Part shown: positions 35,936 to 44,691 of the stretch, one piece after another
Layout: every line of letters begins with the position of its first letter
Numbering within the stretch: position 1 is the first letter of the stretch
Assembly: GCA_900540255.1 (NCBI GenBank)
Contig: UQFE01000007.1
Coordinates: 1-64,000, forward strand
DNA from: an uncultured Clostridium sp.
GTDB taxonomy: Bacteria; Bacillota; Clostridia; Clostridiales; Clostridiaceae
Direction: 5' to 3'
Length of the DNA stretch: 64,000 bases
Notes under the pieces: model-generated
Seen by the model: the letters and a program-made list of their open reading frames with translations, nothing else
The model's database searches: none
Told to the model about the DNA's origin: nothing
Position numbers and translations under genes: made by a program

Positions 35936-36640
35936 TTACTTATAAACACCCTTATATTCTTCCGGAAGTCCTTGTGCTATAGCTTGCATTAAATGATTTA
36001 AACACCTTTCATCATATTCATGTTTTGATTCTTTCTTATTCTTCTTAGGCATAAGTATTGGTTCTCCTATGTTTACATTTACTATAGCATCATTCCATTT
36101 TTCTTGAGACATATCCCCTTTTTCATTAATTGGAAGTAATTTTTCAGTGCCTGTTAATGAAATAGGAATTATATTTGCCTTGCTCATTCTTGCAACAAGA
36201 ATTGCTCCCTTTTTCCCTTCAATCAATCTTCCAGTTCTACTTCTTGTTCCTTCTGGAAAAAGGAGTAGATTTTCTCCACCTTTAAGAATATTTATCATCT
36301 CTATTATAGCCTCTTTATCTGCAGTATTAGGCTTTATTGATATATGCTTTATTATTTTAATTCCCAAGTTAGTAACTGGATCATCATTTAATTTTACTCC
36401 TGCTACAAACGTTGGATCATATTCCTTCTTTAATATCTTATCTAATACTATTCCATCTGAATTACTTAAGTGATTACAAACAAATAATTTTGCCCCATTT
36501 GCTTTTTTTATATTTTCATAACCATTAACATTAATTTTTGCATACTTATTTAAATATCCATCTATAGTTCTTCTAGCTATTTTTATTACAATTTTCTCTG
36601 GTAAAAATTCTATTAATCTTGCCTTTCTTTTGGATATCAA
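35936..36640 (-). CDS. 1-acyl-sn-glycerol-3-phosphate acyltransferase-like protein
   Basis: This PlsC-type acyltransferase (234 residues) is predicted to transfer a fatty acid to lysophosphatidate at the membrane. The block I motif is a variant, CNHLSNSDG (NHxxxxD, about 58-66). Block III FPEGTRSRTG (about 126-135) and block IV IIPISLTGTEKL are clear. I take the TTG at 36640 because GAGGGGGG lies just upstream; the ATG at 36664 would put that site within the gene and lacks a good site of its own. The variation in block I leaves the exact substrate open. Confidence 0.82.
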   Translation of the reverse strand: MISKRKARLIEFLPEKIVIKIARRTIDGYLNKYAKINVNGYENIKKANGAKLFVCNHLSNSDGIVLDKILKKEYDPTFVAGVKLNDDPVTNLGIKIIKHISIKPNTADKEAIIEMINILKGGENLLLFPEGTRSRTGRLIEGKKGAILVARMSKANIIPISLTGTEKLLPINEKGDMSQEKWNDAIVNVNIGEPILMPKKNKKESKHEYDERCLNHLMQAIAQGLPEEYKGVYK

Positions 36641-36707
36641 ATTTACGCCCCCCTCTTTAACCATTACTCAATATTATATTTTATATATATTGAGTAAACA
36701 ATTATGT

Positions 36708-37682
36708 TTACTTATTTAATATTTCAATATATTTATTTAAGTAAGGAGAATCCCCCTTATATTTTTCTATATTTCCCCCCCTATTATGTAACCTTATTAT
36801 AGCATTTCGTTTAATTATATTTTTGCCTCTCCATCCACATGAAGTAGGTAATATCTTTTCCTTAAATGCTTTATTATTAATTTCAGCATAAACTTCATAT
36901 TTACCATTTTCCATAAACTCTAATGGTTTAAATTCTTTTATTTTAGAAAAACTTATATTTTCATTATATGGACATTTATTTTGACATACATCACATCCAA
37001 ATATCTTATCCTTCAAAAGCTTTATTTCAATATCTGTAAGTTCTTTTTTTTGAGTAATGTAAGATGTACAAATATTAGGATTCTTTTTATACTCATTTAT
37101 AGCCTTAGTTGGGCATTCTTTATAACAAATAGTACATTCACCGCATTCTTTAAATTTGCTTATCTCATCAAACTTTCTTACATCATCATCATATAAATTT
37201 AAATCTGTTATAATTTCTCCTAAAAAAACATAAGATCCATGTGTCTTAGTTATTATCATATTATTTTTTCCTATAAATCCAACACCTGCTAAATATGCAA
37301 TATATCTTTCTGGTAAAGCATTACTATCCACTAAGGAAATTGCCTTTCCTCCAGCTTCAATAATCATATTGCAAATTTTATCTAAATGCATTTTAACAAC
37401 CTTATGATAATCATACCCCTTTGTATATTTAGAAAATCCATTTTCTACATAATCATTATTCCAAAGATAAGGGAAAGCTATTGAAATAATAGTTTTCCCT
37501 TCATTCATATATAATTTAGGATTTATTCTTTTTTCTATATCACTTTCTTCAAATTCATTTTCCAAATTATTTTCTTTTCTGTAATTATAAAAGCTTATTA
37601 ATTCATCAAACCTTCTACATTTAACAAATCCTATCTCTTGTATTCCTATTGAATTACAATAACTTTTTATTTTTTCCTTCAC
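36708..37682 (-). CDS. queG: epoxyqueuosine reductase
   Basis: This catalyses the last step of queuosine synthesis in tRNA, using cobalamin and two [4Fe-4S] clusters. It has 324 residues, with the ferredoxin-like motifs CGECTICYKECP (about 183-194) and CDVCQNKCPYN (about 231-241). AYLAGVGFIGKNNM (about 128-141) carries the conserved catalytic region. The GTG start follows the cysE stop codon directly (TAAGTG), which indicates translational coupling. The C-terminal HEAT-like extension of some homologues is absent. Confidence 0.92.
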   Translation of the reverse strand: MKEKIKSYCNSIGIQEIGFVKCRRFDELISFYNYRKENNLENEFEESDIEKRINPKLYMNEGKTIISIAFPYLWNNDYVENGFSKYTKGYDYHKVVKMHLDKICNMIIEAGGKAISLVDSNALPERYIAYLAGVGFIGKNNMIITKTHGSYVFLGEIITDLNLYDDDVRKFDEISKFKECGECTICYKECPTKAINEYKKNPNICTSYITQKKELTDIEIKLLKDKIFGCDVCQNKCPYNENISFSKIKEFKPLEFMENGKYEVYAEINNKAFKEKILPTSCGWRGKNIIKRNAIIRLHNRGGNIEKYKGDSPYLNKYIEILNK

Positions 37683-38276
37683 TTATATCACCATATCATT
37701 ATATATTTGTTTTTTTCTTCCCATGTAATCTTTAATTTCAATTATATCTAGCTTTTCTTCTTTAATTTTAATAATATTTTTAGCTGGAATTCCTACAGCA
37801 GTTGCACCTTCTGGAACATTATTTAATACTACAGAATTTGCACCTATTTTAGAATTACTTCCAATATAAATAGGCCCTAATACCTTTGCTCCTGCACCAA
37901 TTACAACATTATTTCCAACAGTAGGATGCCTTTTTCCTTTATCCTTTCCTGTTCCACCTAATGTTACTCCATGATATAAAAGAACATTATCTCCTATTTC
38001 TGCTGTTTCTCCTATTACAACCCCCATGCCATGGTCTATAACTAAACCTCTTCCTATTTTAGCACCAGGATGAATTTCTATTCCAGTAAAAAATCTAGAT
38101 ATTTGTGATATAAGTCTAGCTAAGAAAAATAGTTTATTAATATACAAGTAATGAGATATTCTATATGCTATTAATGCATGTATGGTTGGATAAAGTAAAA
38201 ATACTTCTATCTTACTTCTAGCTGCTGGATCATTTTCCATTACTTTATTTAAATCATATCTTAAATTTCTAAACAA
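37683..38276 (-). CDS. cysE: serine O-acetyltransferase
   Basis: This makes O-acetylserine for cysteine synthesis. It has 197 residues, with an N-terminal helical part and a left-handed beta-helix of hexapeptide repeats containing [38 protein letters not shown] and GANSVV. The in-frame start is a TTG at 38276. An ATG at 38280 lies nearer the GGAGG site but opens only ATG-GTT-GTT-TAG in another frame. It is separated from cysK by a 200-bp composite repeat, yet both read in the same direction. Confidence 0.95.
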   Translation of the reverse strand: MFRNLRYDLNKVMENDPAARSKIEVFLLYPTIHALIAYRISHYLYINKLFFLARLISQISRFFTGIEIHPGAKIGRGLVIDHGMGVVIGETAEIGDNVLLYHGVTLGGTGKDKGKRHPTVGNNVVIGAGAKVLGPIYIGSNSKIGANSVVLNNVPEGATAVGIPAKNIIKIKEEKLDIIEIKDYMGRKKQIYNDMVI

Positions 38277-38295
38277 CCATATTCCTCCAAAAAAG

Positions 38296-38478
38296 CATTT
38301 TTTAGTTTGTAGTTATTGTTGGGGATGTCGCATTAAGAATAAATACTACAATATATTGTGTTGATTTTTATTTTTCAAAATAATATATTGTGTATAAAAA
38401 TTTTAGTGCGATAGCCCCTTTAAATATATATTTTCTAAAATTCAGCCTAAGCTGAATTTTTTCCTTAACTCCTAACTA
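38296..38478. repeat. composite repeat: family B flanks with a nested family A element
   Basis: TTTTTTAGTTTGTAGTTATT is followed by the A element, an AATATATATTTTC linker, the hairpin AATTCAGC-CTAA-GCTGAATT and CCTTAACTCCTAACTA. The terminus contains the TAG stop codon of cysK (38476-38478). The layout equals that of the copy at 24381. Confidence 0.8.
38321..38418. repeat. repeat family A, copy 4 (98 bp, nested)
   Basis: GGGGATGTCGCATT pairs with AGTGCGATAGCCCC. Compared with copy 3, an A-T pair in the arm is swapped to T-A, a compensatory change that argues for a conserved hairpin. It lies in the cysK-cysE intergenic region. Confidence 0.9.
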
Positions 38479-39384
38479 TTCATATATTCCCATTGAAATA
38501 TATTTTTCTCCTCCATCTGGAGATAATGCTAAAACTTTTTTTCCTTTTCCTAATTTTTTTGCAATTTCTAAGGCTACAAAAATTGCTGCTCCTGAAGAAA
38601 TTCCTACTAATATCCCTTCTTCTCTAGAAAATCTTATGGCTGTTTTTATTGCATCTTCATCACTTACAGGAACAACCTTATCAACATATTCTGCCTTATA
38701 GTTTTGTGGTATAAATCCTGCTCCAATTCCTTGAATTTTATGGGCTCCTGGTTTTTTTCCTCCAATAACCTGAGAATTACTTGGCTCTACTGCAATTACT
38801 TCTATTTCTTTTATTTTTTCCTTTAATCTTCTTCCTACTCCTGAAATAGTTCCTCCTGTTCCTACACCTGCTACAAATACATCTAAATCATTAATATCTT
38901 CAAATATTTCATCTGCTGTTGTTTCATAATGTTTTTCTGGATTAGCTATATTTTCAAATTGTTGTGGCATAAAATATCCTTTTTCCTTAACTAATTCATT
39001 TGCTTTTTCAATAGCACCTTTCATCCCTTTAGACCCTTCAGTTAATACTAATTCTGCACCATAAGCTTTTATTAAATCTCTTCTTTCCTTACTCATGGTT
39101 TCTGGCATTACAATTACTACTCTATATCCCTTTATTCTTCCTATCATAGCTAATCCTATTCCAGTATTACCACTTGTAGGTTCTACTATTACAGACCCTT
39201 TTTTTAAGATTCCTTCCCTTTCTGCTTTTTCTATCATACCTAAGGCTGCTCTATCCTTAACACTTCCACCAGGATTAAACTTTTCTAACTTTACATATAC
39301 ATCAGCACTATTTTTATCAACCATATTCTTCAATTTTAATACTGGTGTTTTACCTATTAATTCAATTGCTCCATTATAAATCAT
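38476..39384 (-). CDS. cysK: cysteine synthase (O-acetylserine sulfhydrylase)
   Basis: This PLP enzyme makes cysteine from O-acetylserine and sulfide. The 302 residues contain the PLP Lys43 in NPGGSVKDR, the substrate loop TSGNTGIG (about 69-76), the phosphate cup GTGGTISG (about 175-182) and the C-terminal [10 protein letters not shown]. It is the first gene behind a Cys-type T-box and feeds from cysE downstream. Confidence 0.97.
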   Translation of the reverse strand: MIYNGAIELIGKTPVLKLKNMVDKNSADVYVKLEKFNPGGSVKDRAALGMIEKAEREGILKKGSVIVEPTSGNTGIGLAMIGRIKGYRVVIVMPETMSKERRDLIKAYGAELVLTEGSKGMKGAIEKANELVKEKGYFMPQQFENIANPEKHYETTADEIFEDINDLDVFVAGVGTGGTISGVGRRLKEKIKEIEVIAVEPSNSQVIGGKKPGAHKIQGIGAGFIPQNYKAEYVDKVVPVSDEDAIKTAIRFSREEGILVGISSGAAIFVALEIAKKLGKGKKVLALSPDGGEKYISMGIYE

Positions 39385-39412
39385 AACTTAGCCTCCAAAA
39401 CTTAAAATTATA

Positions 39413-39745
39413 TATAAAAAAAACTTCGTCTCCATAATAGAGACGAAGTTATATATTCGCGGTTCCACTCTAATTAAATCATCATATCAATAATGATTTC
39501 ACTCATTTTAAGGTACATTATAATACCATATCGCTATAACGGGCACTCCCGTAAAACCTTACTGTTATTTCAGGTATAAACTCCAAAGGGCACTTCATAT
39601 AAATGATTCTAAACCATAATTTAAGTTTAGAGGAATTTATTAATGCTAATGCAAATTTTAAATAATTCGCAATTTATAAATTACCGATGAAAAGATTCCA
39701 GCATCCTTTTCTCTCTGTGATCATCATTTTATATTACTTTCCTTT
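39413..39745 (-). promoter_or_regulatory. T-box riboswitch leader of cysK, Cys specifier
   Basis: On the minus strand, stem I motifs AGAGAG and GGATGCTGGAA lead to a loop GAAG-TGC-CCTTTGGAG. The likely specifier TGC (Cys) is at 39590-39592. The T-box AGAGTGGAACCGCG is at 39458-39471. The terminator stem AACTTCGTCTC/GAGACGAAGTT (39422-39450) is followed by a T-run. Uncharged tRNA-Cys would favour readthrough into cysK. Confidence 0.93.
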
Positions 39746-39783
39746 TTCATAGTTTTAATTCCCAGTATTTAACTATACTTTAT

Positions 39784-39811
39784 ATTATAGCTAGTTGGAT
39801 AAAAAAGTCAA
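39784..39811 (-). promoter_or_regulatory. promoter of the cysK T-box transcript
   Basis: The -35 TTGACT (39806-39811) and -10 TATAAT (39784-39789) are separated by 16 bases. They lie just upstream of the T-box leader, close to the 3' end of the MgtE-like gene. Confidence 0.85.
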
Positions 39812-39826
39812 TATTTTTTTAAATTT

Positions 39827-41080
39827 TTACTTATTCTTCTTTTTCCACATTGGATATAATACTTCATCTATTAAATCATGAGTATTTACAACCCCTATTA
39901 ACACCTCATTATTATCAACAACAGGAATTGCTAATAAATCATATTTTGAAGCTATTTCAACTGCTTCATTGATAGATTCAGTATGCTTAAGGCTATTTAT
40001 ATTTTCATCCATTATTTCTTTAACTTTAACATTTCCATTATTTAAAATAAGATCCTTTAATTCTATTATACCTATTACTCTTTCTTCTTCATCCTTAATA
40101 AAAATTGAATTTAATTCTTCATCTTCTGGATTGCTTTCTCTTAATATATCTATTATTTCACCAATTGTTATATCTAAATTAAATGAAATAAAATCTTTAC
40201 TCATTATACTTCCTACAGTTTCATCTTCATATTTAAGAAGCTCTTTAACTTCCTCAGCGTCTTCTGTTTCTAAGTTAACAAGTATTTTTTCTCTTTCATC
40301 ATCATCAAGTTCATCTAATATATCTGCAATTTCATCATTAGGCATATTTTCTAATACTTCTACTGCTTTTGCTTCACTTAAATCTTTAATTATGCTACTT
40401 TTATATTCTTGTTCTATTTCTTCTAATGTATCAGCAGCTAAATCTTCATCTAAAGATTCAAAAATTTGTTTTCTTGAATTTGCATCTAAATTTTCTAATA
40501 TATCTGCTAAATCTGCTGGATGTAATGTTGATAACTTTTTATATGGTACAGATATTTGTAGATTATTATTAACCATTTCTAAAGATTCAACATCATCCCA
40601 CATCAATACTTTATCCTCATAATCTTTATTTAAAATTTTATAAAGAAACCTTCCTATAGCTTGGCAATTCATTCTTCTAAACTTTGCAAGTGGTCCTGTT
40701 TCAACTGCAATTACTCTATATTCCCCTGCTATTTCAGCAATTCTTAAATCATCAACCCTAACAACTCTTTTGCCATTAATATCAACAATCTTCTTATCAA
40801 GTAAATTTCTTGATAATAAATAGGAATAAGTTCTTGGTAATATTTCTTTACTTCCTCTAGTTAAAATTTTGACTTTATTGTCTTCACTATAAAAAACTAT
40901 ACTTCTAAATTCATAGTGAAAAGTAACACCATCTCTTTTAACCTTGTAACCAATTACTCTTGGATATCCTTGCTCTGTTGTTACGTAAATGTCTTTTAAT
41001 TCTCCTAACACATCATCAAATTCATCATAAATGTTCTTTCCTAATATGCTAGTAAATAAAAACACTGATAATCTTTGCAT
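39827..41080 (-). CDS. soluble MgtE-N / CBS-domain protein
   Basis: This 417-residue protein has a PRC-barrel-like N-terminal part (about 1-160), an MgtE_N helical domain (about 185-295; repeated pattern LADILENLD, ADILDELDDDE) and two CBS domains (about 300-415). It lacks the five-helix channel domain of MgtE, so it is not a transporter by itself. Such proteins may sense magnesium or adenine nucleotides, but their partners are unknown. The ATG at 41080 follows GGAGGA. A 24-codon leader ORF and a hairpin precede it. Confidence 0.8.
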   Translation of the reverse strand: MQRLSVFLFTSILGKNIYDEFDDVLGELKDIYVTTEQGYPRVIGYKVKRDGVTFHYEFRSIVFYSEDNKVKILTRGSKEILPRTYSYLLSRNLLDKKIVDINGKRVVRVDDLRIAEIAGEYRVIAVETGPLAKFRRMNCQAIGRFLYKILNKDYEDKVLMWDDVESLEMVNNNLQISVPYKKLSTLHPADLADILENLDANSRKQIFESLDEDLAADTLEEIEQEYKSSIIKDLSEAKAVEVLENMPNDEIADILDELDDDEREKILVNLETEDAEEVKELLKYEDETVGSIMSKDFISFNLDITIGEIIDILRESNPEDEELNSIFIKDEEERVIGIIELKDLILNNGNVKVKEIMDENINSLKHTESINEAVEIASKYDLLAIPVVDNNEVLIGVVNTHDLIDEVLYPMWKKKNK

Positions 41081-41122
41081 AAAAATCCTCCTCAATTAAT
41101 AGAGGAAGTCTTATACATAAAA

Positions 41123-41197
41123 TTAAATGTAAGCTTTCCCTCTATTATTTCTTATATTCAATTTTCTTAATTTAATACTCTGAGGGACACCCTCCAT
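41123..41197 (-). CDS. possible 24-codon leader peptide upstream of the MgtE-like gene
   Basis: The ATG at 41197 follows GGTGGTGAG at a proper distance and opens 24 codons to a TAA at 41123 (sequence beginning MEGVPQSIKLRK, seven Lys/Arg in all). Its end overlaps the left arm of a hairpin AATAGAGG/CCTCTATT that ends next to the MgtE-like gene's ribosome site. This fits translational attenuation, but codon evidence is too short to prove it is made. Confidence 0.45.
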   Translation of the reverse strand: MEGVPQSIKLRKLNIRNNRGKAYI

Positions 41198-41252
41198 TTA
41201 ATCTCACCACCGTTTTTTATAAAAATAATACCTTTTTATTGGCAATAAAAAT

Positions 41253-41266
41253 GCCCTTCTTTGGGC
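41253..41266 (-). terminator. short terminator after the membrane-protein gene
   Basis: GCCC-TTCTTT-GGGC forms a short stem, with ATTTTTATT following on the minus strand. It lies about 70 bases after the stop codon of the gene at 41334. Confidence 0.55.
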
Positions 41267-41333
41267 TATATATAATAATATTATATTAATCTCCCTTCAA
41301 AAGGCAATACTTTATATCATTATTATTAAATTT

Positions 41334-41978
41334 TTATTTCTTAAAAGTTAATATAGCTTTATATGAACATAAAAGCATTGATATTTCTCCTAATACTGGA
41401 TAAGGGAAAATTTTTATTCCACCTAAAAATATTATAAATTCACTTATTGTTATTATTAATGATATTAACAAAAATACCATTCCACTTGAATTATTATATG
41501 GCTTATCTAGTAAAAATAATGTTGCAACTACCATGCATGACATAATTATTAAATAAATTAAACTTGGTATTAATGAATTTTTATAGCTTACTATAAATCC
41601 AAAAATACTATCTAATTTTATATCCATTTTATAAAATATATTGATGAAAATATAAACTAAAAATATAATCACCATAAAAATATAATTATAATCAAATTTT
41701 CTATTTTCATCTCTCAAATAAATATAAAAACATGCTAATGATAATAATGGCATTCCAACAAAAGTAAGTTGTGTTAATGTTTTAATTATATATATAATTT
41801 TTTGATACTGAACTATCCATAATGATAATAATGACAAATATCTTATAAGCATTATTGTTAATGTGATTAAATAAAACTTTTGTATTTTTATAGGACATTT
41901 TTGGGAACTTAACCATATTAAATACAAAGAAAAAATAATTATAAATAATAATATACATAAATAAATAAAGGCTTTCAT
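41334..41978 (-). CDS. unknown integral membrane protein, about seven helices
   Basis: The 214-residue, very hydrophobic protein has predicted helices at about 3-23, 34-56, 66-90, 98-115, 134-156, 166-186 and 192-208. The layout resembles the seven-helix sensor modules at the N-terminus of some histidine kinases, but no kinase or output domain follows. I do not recognise a family. The upstream neighbour is the diacylglycerol-kinase-like gene, 63 bases away. Confidence 0.6.
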   Translation of the reverse strand: MKAFIYLCILLFIIIFSLYLIWLSSQKCPIKIQKFYLITLTIMLIRYLSLLSLWIVQYQKIIYIIKTLTQLTFVGMPLLSLACFYIYLRDENRKFDYNYIFMVIIFLVYIFINIFYKMDIKLDSIFGFIVSYKNSLIPSLIYLIIMSCMVVATLFLLDKPYNNSSGMVFLLISLIITISEFIIFLGGIKIFPYPVLGEISMLLCSYKAILTFKK

Positions 41979-42041
41979 ATTTTCTCTCCCTTATAAAAAT
42001 ACTATTATTTATAATTATTAATTTACTTTTATATTTATTCT

Positions 42042-42932
42042 TTATTTTGCTATATTAGCCCCTAAAATTTTAACTCCACCTTTTATACATTTTATATCCA
42101 ATGGGAAATCCGGCCCTTTTTCTCCATCAATATCTGTAACAATATCTTCATTACATTCAACATGTAAATGATTTGTTTTAAAATATATTACTTTATCAGA
42201 ATCTAAATGTTCTCCTTTTAGAACCTTTATGAATAGTGGTAATAACTCATAAACTTGAACTGCCTTAAATACTATAACATCTAAAAGTCCATCTGTAGCA
42301 TCTGATCTAGAAGCTAAATTAAAATTACCCGCTGTCTGTCCATTGAACACAAGCATAAGATACATATTACCTTCAAAATTCATTTCATCTGACTTTATAT
42401 TAACCTTAAGAGGTCTAAAGTTAGGTAATTCTTCTAGTCCCTTTAAATAATATGCTAACTTTCCTATGGTATTTTTTAAATTTACATCTGTTTTTTGTGA
42501 AACATCAGTAAAAAGTCCTGTACTTGCAACATTAACAAAATATTTATCATTAATTTTACCTAAATCCACACTTGTAACTGTAGAATTTATTATTTGTTTA
42601 CATGCTTCTTCTACATCAAATGGTATTCCTAAAAACTTTGAGAAATCATTTGCTGTTCCAACTGGCAAAATACCTATAGGTAATGAAATACCTTTTTTAG
42701 CCATAGTGTTTACAACAGAATCTACAGTTCCATCTCCACCTGCAACTAAAATATACTCATATTCACTAGGTGTAATATCTTCAAATGCTTCCTCTATACT
42801 ACACTCCTTTACAATTCTATAGGGAACTATTGTCAATCCTGCCTGCTGATGTATACTAATTATATTGTGTAATTTAGATAAAACAACATTTTCTCCTGAA
42901 TATGGATTATAAATTAACTTTACTTTTTTCAT
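42042..42932 (-). CDS. diacylglycerol kinase-family lipid kinase (YegS/BmrU-like)
   Basis: This is a 296-residue cytoplasmic or peripheral kinase. The N-terminal catalytic domain has IYNPYSGENVV (about 6-16), the nucleotide motif VAGGDGTVDSVV (about 63-74) and LPVGTANDFSKFLGIP (about 85-100). The C-terminal beta-sandwich domain is complete (DATDGLLDVIVF). It may return diacylglycerol to phosphatidate, but some relatives use other lipids. It is divergent from pssA, another phospholipid gene. Confidence 0.85.
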   Translation of the reverse strand: MKKVKLIYNPYSGENVVLSKLHNIISIHQQAGLTIVPYRIVKECSIEEAFEDITPSEYEYILVAGGDGTVDSVVNTMAKKGISLPIGILPVGTANDFSKFLGIPFDVEEACKQIINSTVTSVDLGKINDKYFVNVASTGLFTDVSQKTDVNLKNTIGKLAYYLKGLEELPNFRPLKVNIKSDEMNFEGNMYLMLVFNGQTAGNFNLASRSDATDGLLDVIVFKAVQVYELLPLFIKVLKGEHLDSDKVIYFKTNHLHVECNEDIVTDIDGEKGPDFPLDIKCIKGGVKILGANIAK

Positions 42933-43138
42933 TATACCCCTCCTAATTACATAAAAAAATTATACCATATACTTCTACATAAGCCATACATAAATATATT
43001 TTATTTTATAATAAATAAACTTAATTTATTCTTTGTTTTTAGCTTTTTTCTACATTTTTCACCTCATCCTAATTTTTGTTAATTTTTTATAAATTTTATG
43101 ATATAATATAATAGAAAGATTATTCTAGGAGTGATTAT

Positions 43139-43660
43139 ATGAAAAAAAGCTGTATTCCTAATATCTTTACCTTTATTAATCTATCACTTGGTATTTTATC
43201 ATTACTAAGCACATTTGAAGGCAATTATCAATTATCATGTATTCTTATATTACTTGCTGCATTAGTAGATAGATATGATGGAAGAATTGCACGTTACTTA
43301 CAAGTTACAAGTGACTTAGGAAAGGAATTAGACTCATTAGCAGATTTAATTTCCTTTGGTGTAGCACCATCTATATTAGTATTTTTGCTATTTAATTTTT
43401 ATACATTAGGCCCTTCTAAAATATTTGGAATAATTCCTTTATTATTATTTCCAATTTGTGGTGCATTTAGATTAGCTAAATACAATACAAGTGAATTTAA
43501 TGGAGTGTTTACAGGTGTTCCAATTACCGTAACCGGTAGTTGTTTAGCTTTATTTTCTTTATTTACTGTTAATAAACAAATATCTGCACTTATTCCATTA
43601 TTATTATTATTATTAGGCTCTTATTTAATGGTAAGTAAATTAAAGCTAAAGAAATTTTAA
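43139..43660 (+). CDS. pssA: CDP-diacylglycerol--serine O-phosphatidyltransferase
   Basis: This membrane enzyme makes phosphatidylserine. Its 173 residues match the CDP-alcohol phosphotransferase signature D-x2-D-G-x2-A-R-x8-G-x3-D-x3-D exactly (Asp44, Asp47, Gly48, Ala51, Arg52, Gly61, Asp65, Asp69). About five membrane helices flank it. The gene is alone on the plus strand; no phosphatidylserine decarboxylase is adjacent. Confidence 0.92.
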   Translation: MKKSCIPNIFTFINLSLGILSLLSTFEGNYQLSCILILLAALVDRYDGRIARYLQVTSDLGKELDSLADLISFGVAPSILVFLLFNFYTLGPSKIFGIIPLLLFPICGAFRLAKYNTSEFNGVFTGVPITVTGSCLALFSLFTVNKQISALIPLLLLLLGSYLMVSKLKLKKF

Positions 43661-43662
43661 TC

Positions 43663-43710
43663 ATATAAATAACAAGCTATAGTTTTAAAACCATAGCTTG
43701 TTATTTATAT
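43663..43710. terminator. bidirectional terminator between pssA and the 132-residue unknown
   Basis: The long stem AAATAACAAGCTAT / ATAGCTTGTTATTT (one mismatch near the loop) sits between convergent genes. Confidence 0.8.
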
Positions 43711-43719
43711 GATATTCTT

Positions 43720-44118
43720 TTAATTATTATTTTTTTTATCATATTGTTCTTTAAATTGCTTTAATGCTTCATATTCTTCTCTTACAGATGCATCTTGAAA
43801 TAGTAACTCATTGTCTACTTCAGTTAAAATGACATTATTATCTGTATTCTTTAAAATATGCCCTCCTACAATTTTAATATATTTAAAATATCCCTCTCCA
43901 CATTCATCTATTAAATCTATTATATGATCTATTATTTTTCCTAAGCTATCAGCTCTTTTTACTGCTACCTTAACATAACTGCTTTTTGCTTCATTTATAT
44001 TATTTAATTCCGCAGCTCCTGCAATTAATAATCTATATGAATTTACCATTGATTGTAGCAATTGACTTAAGTTATTTATATCACCATAATATTGTTTCAT
44101 CAATTGTTGGTACTTCAT
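43720..44118 (-). CDS. unknown helical protein, last gene of the rubrerythrin operon
   Basis: The 132-residue protein is soluble and rich in predicted helix, with no signal peptide or cysteine pair. It begins MKYQQLMKQYY and ends in a Lys/Asn tail. The central stretch SYVKVAVKRADSLGKIIDHIIDLIDECG looks amphipathic. I do not recognise the family. It is encoded 29 bases after the 175-residue unknown and 570 bases after rubrerythrin in one direction. Confidence 0.55.
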   Translation of the reverse strand: MKYQQLMKQYYGDINNLSQLLQSMVNSYRLLIAGAAELNNINEAKSSYVKVAVKRADSLGKIIDHIIDLIDECGEGYFKYIKIVGGHILKNTDNNVILTEVDNELLFQDASVREEYEALKQFKEQYDKKNNN

Positions 44119-44147
44119 AAAATACCCCCATTTATAAGTTATAATAA

Positions 44148-44675
44148 TTATTTATTTTTATTACATCCTTCAATATCCATATTTTCTATTATTTCATCAT
44201 CTATTTCATTAAACATTTTTCCTGAATATTTACACGCCTTATATATATCATCATTTTGCTTCTTATTGCTAATTCCCTCATCCTTATTTATATAGTTCTT
44301 ATTATTCATTTCAACCTTTGCAATAATATTTTCTTTTTCTGATTCATATTTACTATTTTCTAAATTTTTATTTATACTTTGATTTATTATTTTAGCAGTA
44401 CTTTCCCTATATGAATTTTCATCAAAATCATTATTTTCATCTTTAAATAATTCTGCATACTTTGAATCATTAAAATTATTTAATTCATTATTTATATTTA
44501 AGCTTTCATCTAAATTAGCTTTTTTACTAATTTCAATTTCACTATATTTTTCACTTTCACTACTTTTTCTATATAAATTAGTATCTAATTCTAAATGATC
44601 ATTTTCTTGATTTAATATAAATCCATCACTAAATATAACTGGTACAAAAAATTCCTTAGGTATTGATATAAACAT
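44148..44675 (-). CDS. unknown Asn/Glu/Lys-rich acidic protein
   Basis: This is a 175-residue protein with a short hydrophobic, ordered-looking N-terminus (1-35; FFVPVIFSDGF) and a long low-complexity polar tail rich in N, E, K and S. Two cysteines occur near the C-terminus. No family is recognised. It lies 16 bases after rubrerythrin, so the three genes form one unit; a link to oxidative stress or to the spore is only a guess. Confidence 0.55.
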   Translation of the reverse strand: MFISIPKEFFVPVIFSDGFILNQENDHLELDTNLYRKSSESEKYSEIEISKKANLDESLNINNELNNFNDSKYAELFKDENNDFDENSYRESTAKIINQSINKNLENSKYESEKENIIAKVEMNNKNYINKDEGISNKKQNDDIYKACKYSGKMFNEIDDEIIENMDIEGCNKNK

Positions 44676-44691
44676 CTTATTTGCCCTCCTA

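Noticed and set aside
39969..40622. A 217-codon open frame on the plus strand, rich in Ser and Leu
   Set aside because: It is exactly antisense to the MgtE-N/CBS gene, lacks a ribosome site, and its composition is what the reverse of a Glu/Asp-rich gene gives.
41080..41300. An M-box magnesium riboswitch before the MgtE-like gene
   Set aside because: I could not find the conserved M-box core, and the region is explained better by a short leader ORF and a simple hairpin.
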